64,000 nt of DNA from assembly GCF_051106095.1 (NCBI RefSeq), contig NC_135786.1, positions 212,820,501 through 212,884,500 of the forward strand. Reading direction: 5' to 3'. Positions 46,755 through 59,564 of this stretch are shown here, piece by piece. Under the pieces are notes generated by a model. That model did no database searches. It had not been told where the DNA came from and was given only the letters and a program-made list of their open reading frames with translations. Numbering within the stretch: position 1 is the first letter of the stretch; each line of letters begins with the position of its first letter. A program made the position numbers and the translations under genes. The stretch is from Pogona vitticeps. Taxonomy: Eukaryota; Chordata; Lepidosauria; Squamata; Agamidae.

Positions 46755-47829
46755 AAAGAAGATGGAAAAGATCCAAGACCTTTCTAGGAACTTTAATTCA
46801 GAGGCCTGGAATAAATACAAATAACGTTCAGTGGCTGTGATTGACCAGCTTCTTGTGGTGCATACTAAAAGCTCTACATGCACAGATGGTTGTTTCTGTT
46901 TAGATGCAGCTGTTTTCCCCACCCAGCCAAGCAGACAAACCACATTTTGGAGTCTTGTCTGTTTAGTATACTGTTTGTAGTGGTATGATAGGCTGTTGCA
47001 GCAAAAATCTAAACACAAATAGCCAGCTGCCTGGAGGACTCCTACCCACCCCACCACCCCATATATCTGGGTCATGGTTGATTTATGACTGCGACTGACT
47101 TGGAATTTAAGAAAATAAAGATTGTGCTGTGCTTTTTTAAAAGCACAATTTCCAATCACAGGGTTATTGATTTATAGATTTACTTGGCACATCATGCATC
47201 TGTTTGAAGGACTTTTGCAACCATAGCCACTTACATGGATCAACAGGAAGGCAGCTGCAAAGATGTGGAAAGTTACTTCTTTTGGATTACATGTCCCAGA
47301 ATCCCACACCTTGCATGGTTAGCGGTGATGCTAGCAGTGATGTTGCAGTTCTGCTGTAAATATATATATATTATATTTCCTGTTATTGGGCAGTCCCTGT
47401 TTAGAGTCTAATAGGAAACAATGTGTGACACTGGGGAAGGAGGAGAGCCTCTAGTTTCTGATCTCATCTGGCAGGTTTTGAACCCCTCCCTAAGCCAGTA
47501 GAAGAGACCCTACTGTTTCTAATCCCTGACTGAGACTAGTACAGATGCTCCATCCTGCTCTAAGCTGAGAATTTCAGGCTTGAACTGCTTTTGGCCAAAA
47601 GATGGAAGTGGTAGGGAGATATTAAAAAGGTTTCAATTCAAAGACAACAACATCTGAGGCCCTCCCCAGCAAATTCAGTGAACAAGGCACAGTAATTGCT
47701 GGATAAAATCCTTGTTTGGAAACACTGTGTTAACAGAATCAACAGCCAGGACAATAACTTAATCTTTACGGCCAGGTAATAGTAGAGCACAGGGCACATG
47801 GTGAAAAGCATAAGAGGTCATTTTTTTGT
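46755..47829. other. Intergenic, no gene seen
   Basis: Half a family A palindrome at about 47265-47312 (TTTTGGATTACATGTCCCAG). Nothing else recognised. Confidence 0.4.
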
Positions 47830-48030
47830 TATGTATGTTCCATCAAGTTGGAACTGATGTATAGGGATCTTAATAGGGCTTTCAAGTTAAGTGAGCTATC
47901 GAAGGAGTGGCTTTACCATTCCTACTCCTTACCCTCCCATTACGTTTCCACAGCCAAGCAAAGATTTGAACCCAGGTCTCTCAAATCCTAATCCATCATG
48001 TTATCCATTACATTACTACATTGGCTTAGA
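47830..48030 (-). mobile_element. tRNA-derived SINE, degraded
   Basis: ATGTTCCATCAAGTTGGAAC at the left, GAAGGAGTGGCTTTACCATT, then CAAGCAAAGATTTGAACCC and the head complement 'CCATTACATTACTACATTGG'. Confidence 0.6.
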
Positions 48031-48034
48031 TGTC

Positions 48035-48262
48035 ATACAGATAGAGTAAGCCATCTAATACCACTGGTCCATTTGGCTGAGGATTGCCTATATTGAAGTC
48101 TCCCAGATTTTTTACAAGAGGGGTTATCCAAACCTAGCTGGAGATGCCTGGAATTCAAACCTTGAATGCAAAGCATGTGTTCTAATGGCCCCTTGTTGTC
48201 ATATCCAAGCCCGGTTTCTTTCATGCTGGGAGCCAGGTCCCTAAGGAAATTCATTCGTCCCT
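48035..48262 (-). mobile_element. tRNA-derived SINE (second family), degraded
   Basis: CCACTGGTCCATTTGGCTGA, then TAGCTGGAGATGCCTGGAAT and AATGCAAAGCATGTGTTCTA, a tRNA-head complement. It lies directly beside the previous SINE. Confidence 0.55.
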
Positions 48263-50164
48263 AAGTCAGCCCACTATACATCTAGAAAATAAATGAAACA
48301 AGGCTATCCTATCACTTCTTGTGGGATACCAGCAGCCTTTGGTCCTCATGGAGCAGTAGCCCTTCTATCAGCTGTCTAAACCCCTTCCTTTTCAGCCGAT
48401 CCTTATGAGAACTATTGCAACAACGTACAAATAAGACTCATGAGTATTTTATATTCCAGTTACATAAATGACAAATGCAAGACATGGTTGGGTGGTACAT
48501 TTCTTAAAGATTTGTTTTGGTCCCTGTGTTATGTTTGTAAAATTAAAAAGAGAGAGAGGAAGAAAATTAAAGAAAGAGCTATCGCCTGAGATGGTCTTTG
48601 TCATCTTCCTGTCCCCTCTGCCAGGTGTTTTTCGGTTCGTTCTGTTTTAGATTATGAACTTCGAGGTGGGGACTGTCTTACTGCTGATATTTTTATGCCA
48701 CAACAGGAGAATATTTTGCATAAGGACAGAGCAAAAATAAAACCGCTACACCAATTGTCCTACTACTAAAACTACCACTATTACTATGAGTGGCTTTCTG
48801 GAAGCCTTATATATACGATCAAGAGAGCAACCGTGCCATCATGGTTGTAGGCACAAAGATTTTAATCTTGTACTGCCAGGTTGTCTGGCACCTTCTCCAA
48901 ATTTGAAGCCATTTAATAGGATGCCTCTCTGCAGGCTGCAGCATACGCCTGTCTTGCTCCAAGCAGGTAGGAACAAGCTTTGGGAAAGCTGGCAGCTTTT
49001 CAATTTAACAGCTGCTCTTCTGGCTGCGTAATCTTTATCATAACATGAAATCTCTATTCATTCTGGCAGATTCCAAACTCAAACTGTGAAATTGCCATCA
49101 CATATACACATAGGCAGACATAACACAGAAGAACTGATGGGTTTTTTTATTTTCCTGCAAATATGCTAACAAAGTAACTGGACTAATATATTCTGACCCA
49201 GGGAGTTGGACTAAAACCATTGCTGGGTTTTGCAGCATGGGATCTGGGGTTGGCAGGTAGAGATCACCTAGAATCCTTTTTTAAAAAAATAATGCATGCA
49301 TTCACAGTGAAGGGTTCCACGATAAAAAACATAGTCCATTTTTTAACAAAAACGTCTTCCTAAGCCCAATAAACTTGTGATCTGTCTTCATAAATAAAAG
49401 TTCTACAGACATAATCGTTTGCTTTTTGAGGATCAAGAGACCTTTCTGGTTGAACCTACAAAATTTAAACAGTACTTTTCAGGTATATACTTATAGCTGC
49501 AGCCAGGTCAGTTTCCCAATATTCTGCAAAATGTACAAACATATACTCACATGTCATAGAAAGATTGTAGTCTCCTGTACTTTGTATTTCATATCAGTTT
49601 TTTTTTTGTTTCTTTTTTTTCTGGCTTGTGCAGATCTGGTTGTGCGCTAAACTGATATATCAATGCAGCGGCTTCTGGAAAAAAGATCATGGCCGTGGGT
49701 GTTTCTGCTGCCCAAAACATCATGCCCCGCTTAGTATGCCACCAGAATACAAGCCACAGTCATGCCCCCTCTTTTTGGAGAACAAACCAGCTGGTCACAA
49801 GGGGAATACGCTGCTCAAATCACTCTGGCTTGAAAAAAATAGAAGCCCCCAAGGACAGAGGGGAAAAAACTTTTGCTTCTGAAACAGTAAGGGCAGGGCT
49901 GATTCACATTGGCCTTTGCACTATACAACCAGTTTAAAAAAATTCAAATGCATCCATTTTACTTCTGCAGCAAATCCTGTACTATTTACGCACATAGCTG
50001 CTTGCTGCCTGGAATACAGACAGTAGAGAAAAATTGCAATTATTGTGCTTTAAACCATGAAGATCAAACTGTATCTAACACTGGAGATCTTGTGTAACTA
50101 CATATCTCCTGTGTAATTTGTAATTACATATTACTCACAAAAGAACGAAAGAAAGAGAAAGCTG
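48263..50164. other. Intergenic, no feature seen
   Basis: No convincing exon or repeat; the overlapping frames at 49.4-50.1 kb do not resemble any family I know. Confidence 0.35.
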
Positions 50165-50345
50165 TGTTGTCCTCATAATAATTGTTATGAACTGTCAAAT
50201 CAATACTGACTTACAGCAGTCTTTTTCAGAATTTTCTAGGCAGAGACTACTCAGAAGTGGGTTACCATTCCCTTCTTCTGGGGCGTCTTAGCTACTGTGC
50301 AGATTGTCCAAGGCTAGACAGGCTGGCCCTTGTCCTGAAGCCAAG
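50165..50345 (-). mobile_element. tRNA-derived SINE, degraded
   Basis: TGTTATGAACTGTCAAATCA, TCTAGGCAGAGACTACTCAG and GTCCAAGGCTAGACAGGCTG match the complement of the SINE family at 31.56 kb. Confidence 0.5.
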
Positions 50346-50514
50346 AGTGTATAATATGTTTATTGGACCACTACATTTTTGAAAGCAGGTGAGTTTTTAA
50401 GCACCACTAAATTCTTTTTCAGGTTTGGCACTGTAGAAGTAGGGATGTGTATGGACTGAGAAACAAAAAAGTCAAAATAAATCACCCAGACTACTCATCG
50501 AGGCTTCAGGATCT

Positions 50515-50650
50515 ATTGTTGTTATGCGCTGTCAAGTTGCTTCCGATGTATAGCAACTTATGAATTAATAGCCTTCAAAAGTATCTTACTATTAACAGAT
50601 GTTCTCAGGTTTTGCAGACTAAAATCCAAGGCTTCTTTTATCAAGTGCAC
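50515..50650 (-). mobile_element. LINE fragment (same family as 43.56 kb)
   Basis: GTTATGCGCTGTCAAGTTGC, TTCCGATGTATAGCAACTTA and TCTCAGGTTTTGCAGAC give the same order of motifs as at 43.56 kb. Confidence 0.55.
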
Positions 50651-53600
50651 TGTGGATCTGTAAAATCCTAGGTTGAAGACTGAAAACTTGTAAACCCAGA
50701 TGGAGTTGTGGTGACATAGCTTCCACCTTGGCATGCAGGCTCAGCTCTCTCCATTTATACATACAAAGGAGATCTAATCCATTAATCTTCTGGTGCCTTT
50801 TGTTAAAAACATGTGGCTTTTGCTTTGCCTGAGAGATTAAGCACCCATAAAAATAGCACCTCTCACCCAACCAGACTACAGGTTATGGTGACCAACCAGG
50901 CTACACAGTGGTTTCTATCACACCATAGCTTGAGGTTTGTTCATGATATTATCCAGTTAGCTACAGGATAGCTTGACAGTTTGGGTCATTTTATTTTGAA
51001 ATATTTGTTGTCTTCCCCCACCCCACCTCCATTAAATTGAACTCCAAGAGAATCAAAATAAAGCAGTTTGATCTCCATAATTTTTTTTTTTTGAAAACCA
51101 CAGTACTGTACATGGATTAATAGTACGTTAAAACATAGTTCGCTGATTACTTCTCACATTAGTTCCTAAATAATGTCCAAGCTGTATCTAGCCTACACCC
51201 TCTACAAATAACAACTAAAAAAAAATTAGCCACCAGAAGAAGAATACCGGTGGGGCCAGACAGGCCTTTCTTGACAAGGCGTTCTATAGCCTTAGTGTGA
51301 GGTATTGTTGAAAACAATCACTGGTGAACAGAGCATGGCCTCTGATATTGACCTTAATGATTGGGTAGTTCCATAGTGTGTTTAGAATAGTCTAGTTCCC
51401 TACCAGAACATTTGGGGGCAAGGCATCCATCACTCAGTCCATGAGCTGTTACTGGCATGGCCCCGGACTGGTGGCAGGAAGTGCTTTTGAAAGGGAATCT
51501 GCTCTCTTGACCACTGGAAAGAGGCAATCCTGGTCAATTCACCTACCTAAATAGAGGTTGAATGGCCACTTATGTGGATTTCTTGCATTGAAAGAGATTG
51601 GACATTGAGATACGGTATCTTGCAACTCAACAATTCTGTGTCTGAAATCCTGTAGTGTAGCTCTGCATGCACTGTGGAAATGACAGCAGCAGCAAATCGC
51701 CTCTGATTAAAGGCTTCCTTTGGTAATTTTGGTGCACACACAACTCATACACAATCCGACAAAGTCCTGTGTGCTCCAAAATCAACATACAAAGCTTTTA
51801 ATCAAGGGTAATATGCCACTGCTGCTGATGCCATTCCTGTTGCACACGTGGAACCATGAAACAGGATTTCAGCCTATGATTCTTTGAGTCTATATGTACA
51901 TATTTAATTTGAAATTTAGGTTACTTTAACTATTAGTTTTCAGACAGAAAAACCATTACCTATTTAATTTTTGTATAAAAGGGCACTGTAAGAGAGAGAA
52001 GATTTGTAAAAAGTTATATATGTATAACATTTGATTATAAAAAGTTCAAATTAATCCCACTACTGTTGAAATTAAATGAATGAATTCCTTGTGTGTGCTT
52101 TTTAAAAAACCAGTTTTACCTTGACATGGATGGTGGATCATTGTTATTTTTAAAGAAAAGCAGAAATGCAACAGGTGAAGCACTTCTGTCTGCAGTTGTA
52201 AATCTTTCCTTATAACTTCTTGAATTTCTGCTACAATGTTTGTGTTATCAGCAAGAATGCATCATGAATGATAATGGTAATAATCTCACATATAGGTATT
52301 GACTACAACTTCCATTATCCCCTGTCACCAGTGACTATGATATTGGGAAAAATTGGGAAAGATTGATTCATTCCATAGCAAATGTGATAGTTTTTATAGT
52401 GGCACAAAGCACTGCTGGTTCCCCATGCTCTATTCTTTAATTATTAAAGGCTCCCTCAATTTTTTAAAAGGGCAATATTAGTAATTATTCAACTTTCCAT
52501 GAAACGGTGCCTTCTATGAAACAATTAACCTCTCTTTTAGGTCAAAACAGCTGTGTGTAGAATTTGCTTCACAGTTCCGTTGGACACCTGTTTCCGTTTT
52601 GTTTACTTCTATCCCTGTGGAGTCTCGAACAACCAGAACACTGTGAATAGAACTTTGCTGAGTTCCATAAAAGTGACATGATTAAAGACAAGCTGCTAGG
52701 AAAGACAAGTCATTTGTTCTGCTAATGTTTTTACATACATTCTTGCTGGCTTAGGACCAGACAGCTGTGGTTTGTTTTGGATCTCCCAAGGCTAGCATTA
52801 CCCAGCTGGAGACATTTTGCTTTCCCACCTGGTGTATTAGGTGTGATATGGTGGTGTATTCAGACACAAACCTACATCCCAGCAATCCTGTGCACACACT
52901 TACATGGGAGTTGCTGGAACAGAGCACCAACACCTGTTGCATGTGTTCTGAACCAGAGTCGGATGGGAGGAGATCAACTAGTCTGGAACCTTGATTTGAT
53001 AGCCACCTATAAAACAAGAGACTCCCTGGGAAATGGTGGCTAAGGGTCAAACTGCACTTGTTTGCCTATAGTTTTGCCCTGACTATTTCCTTCCATAAAA
53101 TGCAGCTTAGAAAAGCTGAAATGAGACTTGCATGAAAAATTGTGTGTGTGTTTCTTATTTTATTTTCTTCCAGTGTGATGCGAGACACCCACACCATGTT
53201 CTCCAAATTCCATTTCCCCCCAGGAGTGTGAGTATAAAGACATGACAAAAATGACTGCAAAGGGACACTTTTGTTCCCAAACCTTTTGGCTTGCAGGGAA
53301 AATACTAAGTTATTTTCATACATATCAGGAAATATAACACACCAGATGGCGTGTTAACAGCGAACTAGATTAATAATCTCTTTTGCATCCAACCTATTGC
53401 TCTATACACACTCTTTTCTTTCTGAAGATGGCTCATGTGTTTTCAGACTTCAAGCCTTCCCTTGGAAAAGATAAAACCAAAGATTACTTTGAAAATGTTA
53501 ATTTTTAAAAAAATAAGTATGTTGATTTCTACATTAATAGGATAATAAATCTAGTAGAACAAAAAGGTGTCATACTTAACATCTTGGTTGATCTCTGTGG

Positions 53601-54149
53601 CCTTGCCCTAAAATCAGGTTGTTCTGTAGAACCTGACTTGCTATTTTATGCCTAAAAGCTCCACAAGCACATCATTTTTGTTTATTACTTAGTGATCTAA
53701 AAAAAGATAGCTTTGTTCTCACTCAGGTACAATATGTTCATTTAAAGTCTATACCCAGTTCTTCTCTGCTACAGATATGGTGGTGTATTTTGACCTGACA
53801 GCATTATTACCAGCTCAGCTTGTACTGACTGCAGGGCAGTGTTTGTTGTCCTTGCAGATCTGGCAATCGTATCTCCATACACCATGTCAGTCTAGTATTG
53901 CTACTTTCCCTTTTTTTTTCCCTCCCCCCCCCCAAGAGCTAATGCTTTAAATTAAGCCACAAGGGAAGTCTTCATACTGAAGTGCATTTTACCTAACACC
54001 TTTTACCAAGCTGTCGCTTCTCTCTTAATAATGGGAGTTTCTACACAGCTGCACTTGTGCCGTTTGCTATAAACCCTCTGAGCAGGTCTGCCAAGTCTTA
54101 ATTGGTATACCAGTTCACTAAATCTCTGGCTGAAAACCCTGGGGAGGAG
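50651..54149. other. Intergenic, no feature seen
   Basis: 3.5 kb, the most repeat-poor stretch of the window together with 54.3-56.3 kb. No exon recognised. Confidence 0.4.
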
Positions 54150-54335
54150 CTGTTAGCAAAGTGATAAGAGTGCATGCTTTGCATCCAAAAGGTCTCAAGT
54201 TCAATCCCTGCCATCTCCAGGTCCCTGTGAAAACCTGCTCTCTTAAAAAATCCTGAATGATCACTGCCAAGCTCCTTTAGCCAGTAATACCATAGAGGAG
54301 CCTATTGTCTGACTTGATATTAGCATCCATGACAT
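54150..54335 (+). mobile_element. tRNA-derived SINE (second family)
   Basis: AGAGTGCATGCTTTGCATCC then AAAAGGTCTCAAGTTCAATC (B-box region), CTGCCATCTCCAGGTCCCTG and the 3' part GAGGAGCCTATTGTCTGACT. Plus-strand counterpart of the copies at 34.98 and 48.04 kb. Confidence 0.6.
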
Positions 54336-56319
54336 TGCCTTTCCAGTTTGACACAGATGGCTTGAGAGACAATGATGTCAACTTTGAGAAACAGCCATTC
54401 AGCAGCAGAGGCAAGGGATTGTGTTAGCATCAAAAAGTGGCTGGTGGGTCTGAAATGTCCCTGCTCGGAGGTGAAGGAAAAGGGAACAAGAACGGTAAGG
54501 GTGCTGTCTATCTACAACACCTGTAGCAGCCACTACAGCATCCCCTGTCCCAGCTCCCTGAAAGGGTTGTTGCTTTTCTAAAGGCAAGTGAGAAGGGGAT
54601 CATGGGGGCAGCAATGTCCCAGTTGTGGCAGCTGTGGTGCTGTGGTCTGCCACTGGTAACTCTCCCCCCTCCCCGCCCCATCTGCTGAGACTGGGAGAGG
54701 AAAGCAGCTACATCAGCTGCAAAAAGGGACTGGTGTGCTAATACTGAACCAGAAAAAGGAGAAGGTAGCATCCATGACATTGTCCCTGGCCGTCATGGCA
54801 ACCATTCCATTACAAGAAGCAGGGACTGAGTTATGTGGGCTATTTGGAAAACAAAAAACTGATGTTCCTCAAAGGGTAGCATGAAAAAACTTGTGAGAGC
54901 CTTGCCAGTGTGCATAGAGTACAAATCTGTCATTGCTATCAGTCTGCTTCTGAGGAAGTCAGCTGCTTCCACCTAAAGGTAGGGCCGGCCTAGCCTGAGT
55001 CACCAGCTAGTGCCCTGAGACATGGCAATTCTAGCTCAGACTCATCCTTGTTCTACATTACAAGCTGAAATTCTTCCAGGAACTGGCTTCATATTCCCCC
55101 CCACCCCCCCACCCCCACATAGCCACAAAGCTCACTGCATGGTCTTGAGCCACAAACCATACTTCAATTTAAGATGTCACAGGATTGGTGCAAACAGAGC
55201 ATAGGGGTGGAGAAAACTTATTTACTCCCCAATCCCCCACACAAATCCCCTGTCAACCTTAATCTTAGCTTCATATATGCTCTGAATTTCTAGGAGGAAG
55301 AAAGAGTACAGTAATAATAAAAATACGAGTAGTGTGAAGGTTTAAAGGTCCAAGGGAGCAGTCCTCTATTCTTCAAATCCCATCAATGTTTTAAGAAGAA
55401 GAAGAAGGTTGAATTCACTGCCTCTAAAGACATATCCTGGAACATCAGTTGAATTAATCCTCACTCTCATTTTGGCATGTGTTAAAAATTAAATGAACTC
55501 ATTAATGAGTTTTCATCCCTGTTACAACATGTATGAAGTGCTTGGCTTCTGAAGAGGAGCTTCCTCCTGTCCCAAAAAGACACAATGCCTTTACATATGA
55601 TAATGTGCATTATTTTGCTGCCTTTCTTTCCCATTACTATGGCAACAGACATCTGTGAGTAATAGCTCTTTTAACTGTGTCAATTAGGCTTACATAAGAG
55701 TATTTTAATGACAAAAAGGCTGTGCAAAGTGCAGTCTAAGGACTGGCAGAGGCAAAACCTCACACTCCAAGGTCTCTCCCCCCTGCTTTTAAAAGCACAA
55801 CACCTCTTTTCCCCGACTTTCTTGTTCATTCATTAATTGCCATGTCCAACACTCGTTAGCCTCGGTCCCACTGAAACATTGCTGTTTTCCATGAAAAGCA
55901 AGAGGTTCATTTGCTTCTTTGACTCTAGGCAATAACGGCAAGGTTATTGTGAGGCTGTTTAGCTCGCTGTTTGGAGCAGTGCAAGGATGGGCTGGTGCAT
56001 AAAGACAGCCAATCAGACCATGTCTTTGCTGGAATGCCCCAGTCTACCCCAGAGTGTTCCTATCCACGCCTTTCAGGCCCCTTTCGAGGTTTTTATACTT
56101 TTCTGGTTTGGGTAACATCTCTCTGGTTTGGATCCGTTCCAGTGGATGCAATCACTGGAACCAATTCAAAGCAAGTCTTCCTCTTTCAATTTGCCAATAT
56201 CGTGAAACGGCTTAATAAGTAAGCCACTTCAGGATATTGGAAAATTAATCCAATAATTATTTTTACTGTGTGTAGGCTATCACATATGTGTTACATCACA
56301 TATAAAAAAATCGTAACAA
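54336..56319. other. Intergenic, unique; RFX-like site
   Basis: No exon recognised. ATTACTATGGCAAC at 55633-55646 resembles an RFX X-box (GTYRCCATGGCAAC) with a good right half. Confidence 0.35.
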
Positions 56320-56440
56320 TATTTTCTTTGTCTCACCTTAAAAGACTGGTCAAGAAGCTGCCTGCAATTGAATCCATGGTGGTGGCTCCAGCTGCAGGCA
56401 GTTTCTTGACTGGCCTTCTAAGAAAAGGCAAAGAAAATGT
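56320..56440. repeat. Imperfect 46-bp inverted repeat
   Basis: Left arm 56320-56366 and right arm about 56393-56440 pair at about 37 of 46 positions (ATTTTCTTTG ... CTGCCTGCA on both). No target duplication was found. Possibly an old MITE. Confidence 0.7.
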
Positions 56441-56575
56441 TTTTCTTAATAACTGTTGCATCAACTTTTTTTCCTCCACTTTCCCTGTCTCGAAGCAGGG
56501 GAAGTGATTATTTTACCAGTACCTTGAATTGGTTTGATATCAGGATATTGGCAGGAGCCATTTTCCTGTGAAGGA

Positions 56576-56609
56576 TCAGGCTTGATTAGATCATTCTAAT
56601 CAAGCCTGA
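56576..56609. repeat. Perfect 15-bp inverted repeat
   Basis: TCAGGCTTGATTAGA (56576-56590), loop TCAT, TCTAATCAAGCCTGA (56595-56609). Confidence 0.92.
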
Positions 56610-56867
56610 CCATTCCCAAGTGGCCCACACTAGCTCACTCCAGCCCAAGACAGTAAGATAGGAGTTTTCAACCTCAGTTTAACAAACTTACAAGAATTTG
56701 TTTACATTAGTATAACTTCAAAACTGTTTTGAAGAGTGTAATGTGGTGCCCAGAGTCCTTGGATGAGCATCAAATGCTACTGGAGTGGAGAAGTTCTAAG
56801 CAGGAAAAGTTACTTTTTTGGACTACAATTTCCAGAATCCTCCAGCCAGCATAGCCACATCTAACTT

Positions 56868-57222
56868 AAAGGTAAAGGTAAAGGTTCCCCTTGACAATTT
56901 TTGTCCAGTCGTGTTCGACTCTAGGGGGCGGTGCTCATCCCCGTTTCCAAGCCATAGAGCCAGCGTTTTGTCCGAAGACAATCTTCCATGGTCACATGGC
57001 CAGTGCGACTTAGACATGGAACGCTGTTACCTTCCCAACAAGGTGGTCCCTATTTATCTACTTGCATTCGCATGCTTTCGAACTGCTAGGTTGGCGGGAG
57101 CTGGGACAAGCGACGGGCGCTCACTCCGTCGCGTGGATTCGAACTTACGACTGCTTGGTCTTCTGACCCTGCAGCACAGGCTTCTGTGGTTTAGCCCGCA
57201 GCGCCACCACGTCCCTACATCT
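56868..57222 (-). mobile_element. Sauria SINE, near full length
   Basis: About 355 bp. The left (3') end is AAAGGTAAAGGTAAAGGTTC, then CGACTCTAGGGGGCGGTGCT, GAACGCTGTTACCTTCCC, TTTCGAACTGCTAGGTTGGC. The tRNA-like head complement is at the right: GTGGATTCGAACTTACGACT (B box) and TAGCCCGCAGCGCCACCACG (A box). This is the hallmark SINE of lepidosaurs and the least diverged repeat in the window. Confidence 0.92.
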
Positions 57223-58429
57223 AACTTAGTACTGTATCATCTTAAATGCAAGAGGCATGTGTAAGATGCAAAGAAGCAACCAGCTCGCTTTTCAAGAGGG
57301 AAGAAAGAAGGACTGCATAAAACATATTATCCCTGTAACCAGGATATCTAATTTCTAAAAACTATGTATCTATCAACTGACTGGCCATACCAATTTTCTG
57401 GCCATTAAAGAGTTCCTTCCTCTGTTCCATGGCACCCAAGAACTTTCTCAGGTCAAAGGGGATCCCTGGGGATTTCCTGGACCTGGGGGGTGGTGTAGGG
57501 AGAGGAAGCTTTTAATGCCTTTAAATATCTGTGGCTCAGCTCCAACTGATGATATCATGCAAGGTATGTGGCATAACTTGAGAAACAGGATTGCGGCCAT
57601 TACTACTTTGTTTTTATGGTTCACGTAGCTGCCTGCTGTAAAGGCCATTTGATCTGGAGATCAACTATGTCTTATGTTGTCCTCTGTTTTTTATTGACAT
57701 CAGAGATTCATTTACACACACACTTACACCTTCAGCAACCACAGCTCTCGTGGAGGCTAAAGTATGTAGTTCATATCTTTTGGCTGTTCTTCCTTGTTTG
57801 CTGAGAGAACTGAGCATGTACTGGAATTACAAGACATTTAAATGTTCATAATGTTTTCTATTTGTTATCTGCATATCCATTTCCCTGGTGGGAGCAACTG
57901 ATTTTTTGCCCCATCTTTAAGTGCCTAAGCTCCCCCTCCCCAAAGTGGAGGGTTTTCTTTTATTTACGCTACTGTAAAGTTGGGAATTTGATGAATGAAA
58001 GGGAATTTCATAGGGGGAGGCACAGTCCCTCTTTGCCTCCTAGCTGCTTTATCTCTGATCATCTACAGATGCTTTTGTTAGAGGAGGAGATTGCTTTCTT
58101 CATCTCAACACACACATATTTTTAGTTAAAATAAATCAGCAGCTGTGCAGGAAGAATGGAGGTGATCTGGATCAGAATTGCAGAAGGGGAGAAAGTGTTT
58201 AAAAACAAAACAAAATCCTAACCCCCCCCCCCAGGCAAGGGGCCCTATCTGGCTAACCTGTGGCTCACAGACTTCAGAGATACAGCTACTTTCCACCACT
58301 GGCTGCACAATCCCTCCCCCCCCCCCCGAGATAACTACGCAAATGCACAGAGATTATGCCTCCTGTCTCCCAGATAAATTGGGCTTTTTCTTTCTCTCAT
58401 CTTGTTCCATTTTGCTATTTTTTAATCTA
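57223..58429. other. Intergenic, no feature seen
   Basis: Two C-rich homopolymers near 58221 and 58315. No exon recognised. Confidence 0.4.
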
Positions 58430-58562
58430 ATTGTGTTAACTAATATATTAATTGTATTTTATGATTATTTATATTTTATATTGTCTTATTTTATGTTGTA
58501 AGCCGCCCCGAGTAGACATGGTCTAGAGGGGCGGGGTATAAATTTAATAAATAAATAAATAA
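58430..58562 (+). mobile_element. L2/CR1-group LINE 3' tail
   Basis: TTGTAAGCCGCCCCGAGTAG, GAGGGGCGGGGTATAAATTT and an AATAAATAAATAAATAAA tail. Confidence 0.7.
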
Positions 58563-59556
58563 AATATACCATCCTGCCAAACAGGTGTCAGTCTCCCAGC
58601 AGAACCAAGAGTCCTTGAAAGCAGGGTGTATATGGAGAGTCCTTCCATTTGCCTTCTTTCCCACACTCACTAGGAGGATGATACATGATAAAGCTGTCCC
58701 TCTTCCTTGCCATCTGGAAGTGGGGGAGGCATTAACTTTGCTCACAGGCTAGGGTTGCCTGGTATCAGAGCCCCATGTGACCTCTGAGGGAATTGCTATA
58801 CTCGGCCTGGTCTTCAAGCAAAAAAGATAAATCTCAGGGCAAGCAATGCTGAGGGAAGAGGAGAGTTTAGTCTTTGAAGTGGTTTGACTACTTCAAAGAT
58901 GTGGCAGCCATTTCTGACTGCTCTGCAACTCCTGCCAGTGTACTCAATGGCTTTGAGTAAATGTGTTTCTACCAGCCTTGTGCTTGAGCAACCTGCACAT
59001 GCTACAAAGCGAGGAATGGAGGTAGGGGTCTGGGAAGGAGCTGGTATTGCTGGCACAGGCACTTTGGCCTATCATTCCATTTGGACCAAGGCAACGTGTA
59101 GACCACCAGTGTCACAGCTCATGTGTCTTCTTGATGATGATGTTCTACCAGCAACAGCCACAGGGCATAGAATGCAACTCCCTGTGGACTCAGAATGAGC
59201 CTTCCATAACTCCCAAATAAATAAATAGGAGAGTTCGGATTGGATACAAGACCTCATCATAGTGACAGCTACTGCAACCCATATTGTAGCTTGCCTGGGT
59301 GTCAGGAAATGTCCCCCATTCATGTTCTGGGTTGCCATTTTACTTGGTCAGCCAGCTTTTACTGGGTTGCCCAATTACCTGGATTTCCCTCATGTCCATT
59401 TCCACAATCGCCTCCTCCAGGAGTGGTTTTACCTGCCCTACCTCTGTGACTTCACAAGTATTAACCTCTGACATAAAAGAGCTCATCTCTATGACACCAC
59501 AAGGACTTGCCCCCATATCTCAGGTTTTGCCTTGACATTTCAGGGAATAGGATGCT
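58563..59556. other. Intergenic, no feature seen
   Basis: No exon or repeat recognised. Confidence 0.4.
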
Positions 59557-59564
59557 GCTCGACG

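Noticed and set aside
49628-49882. 84-codon ORF with several Cys and His
   Set aside because: No spacing typical of a zinc finger, overlapping open frames, no splice context and no recognised family.
56868-57222. Functional tRNA gene, suggested by A- and B-box-like motifs
   Set aside because: The tRNA-like head belongs to a Sauria SINE; no complete cloverleaf was found. The same applies to the other tRNA-like heads in the window.
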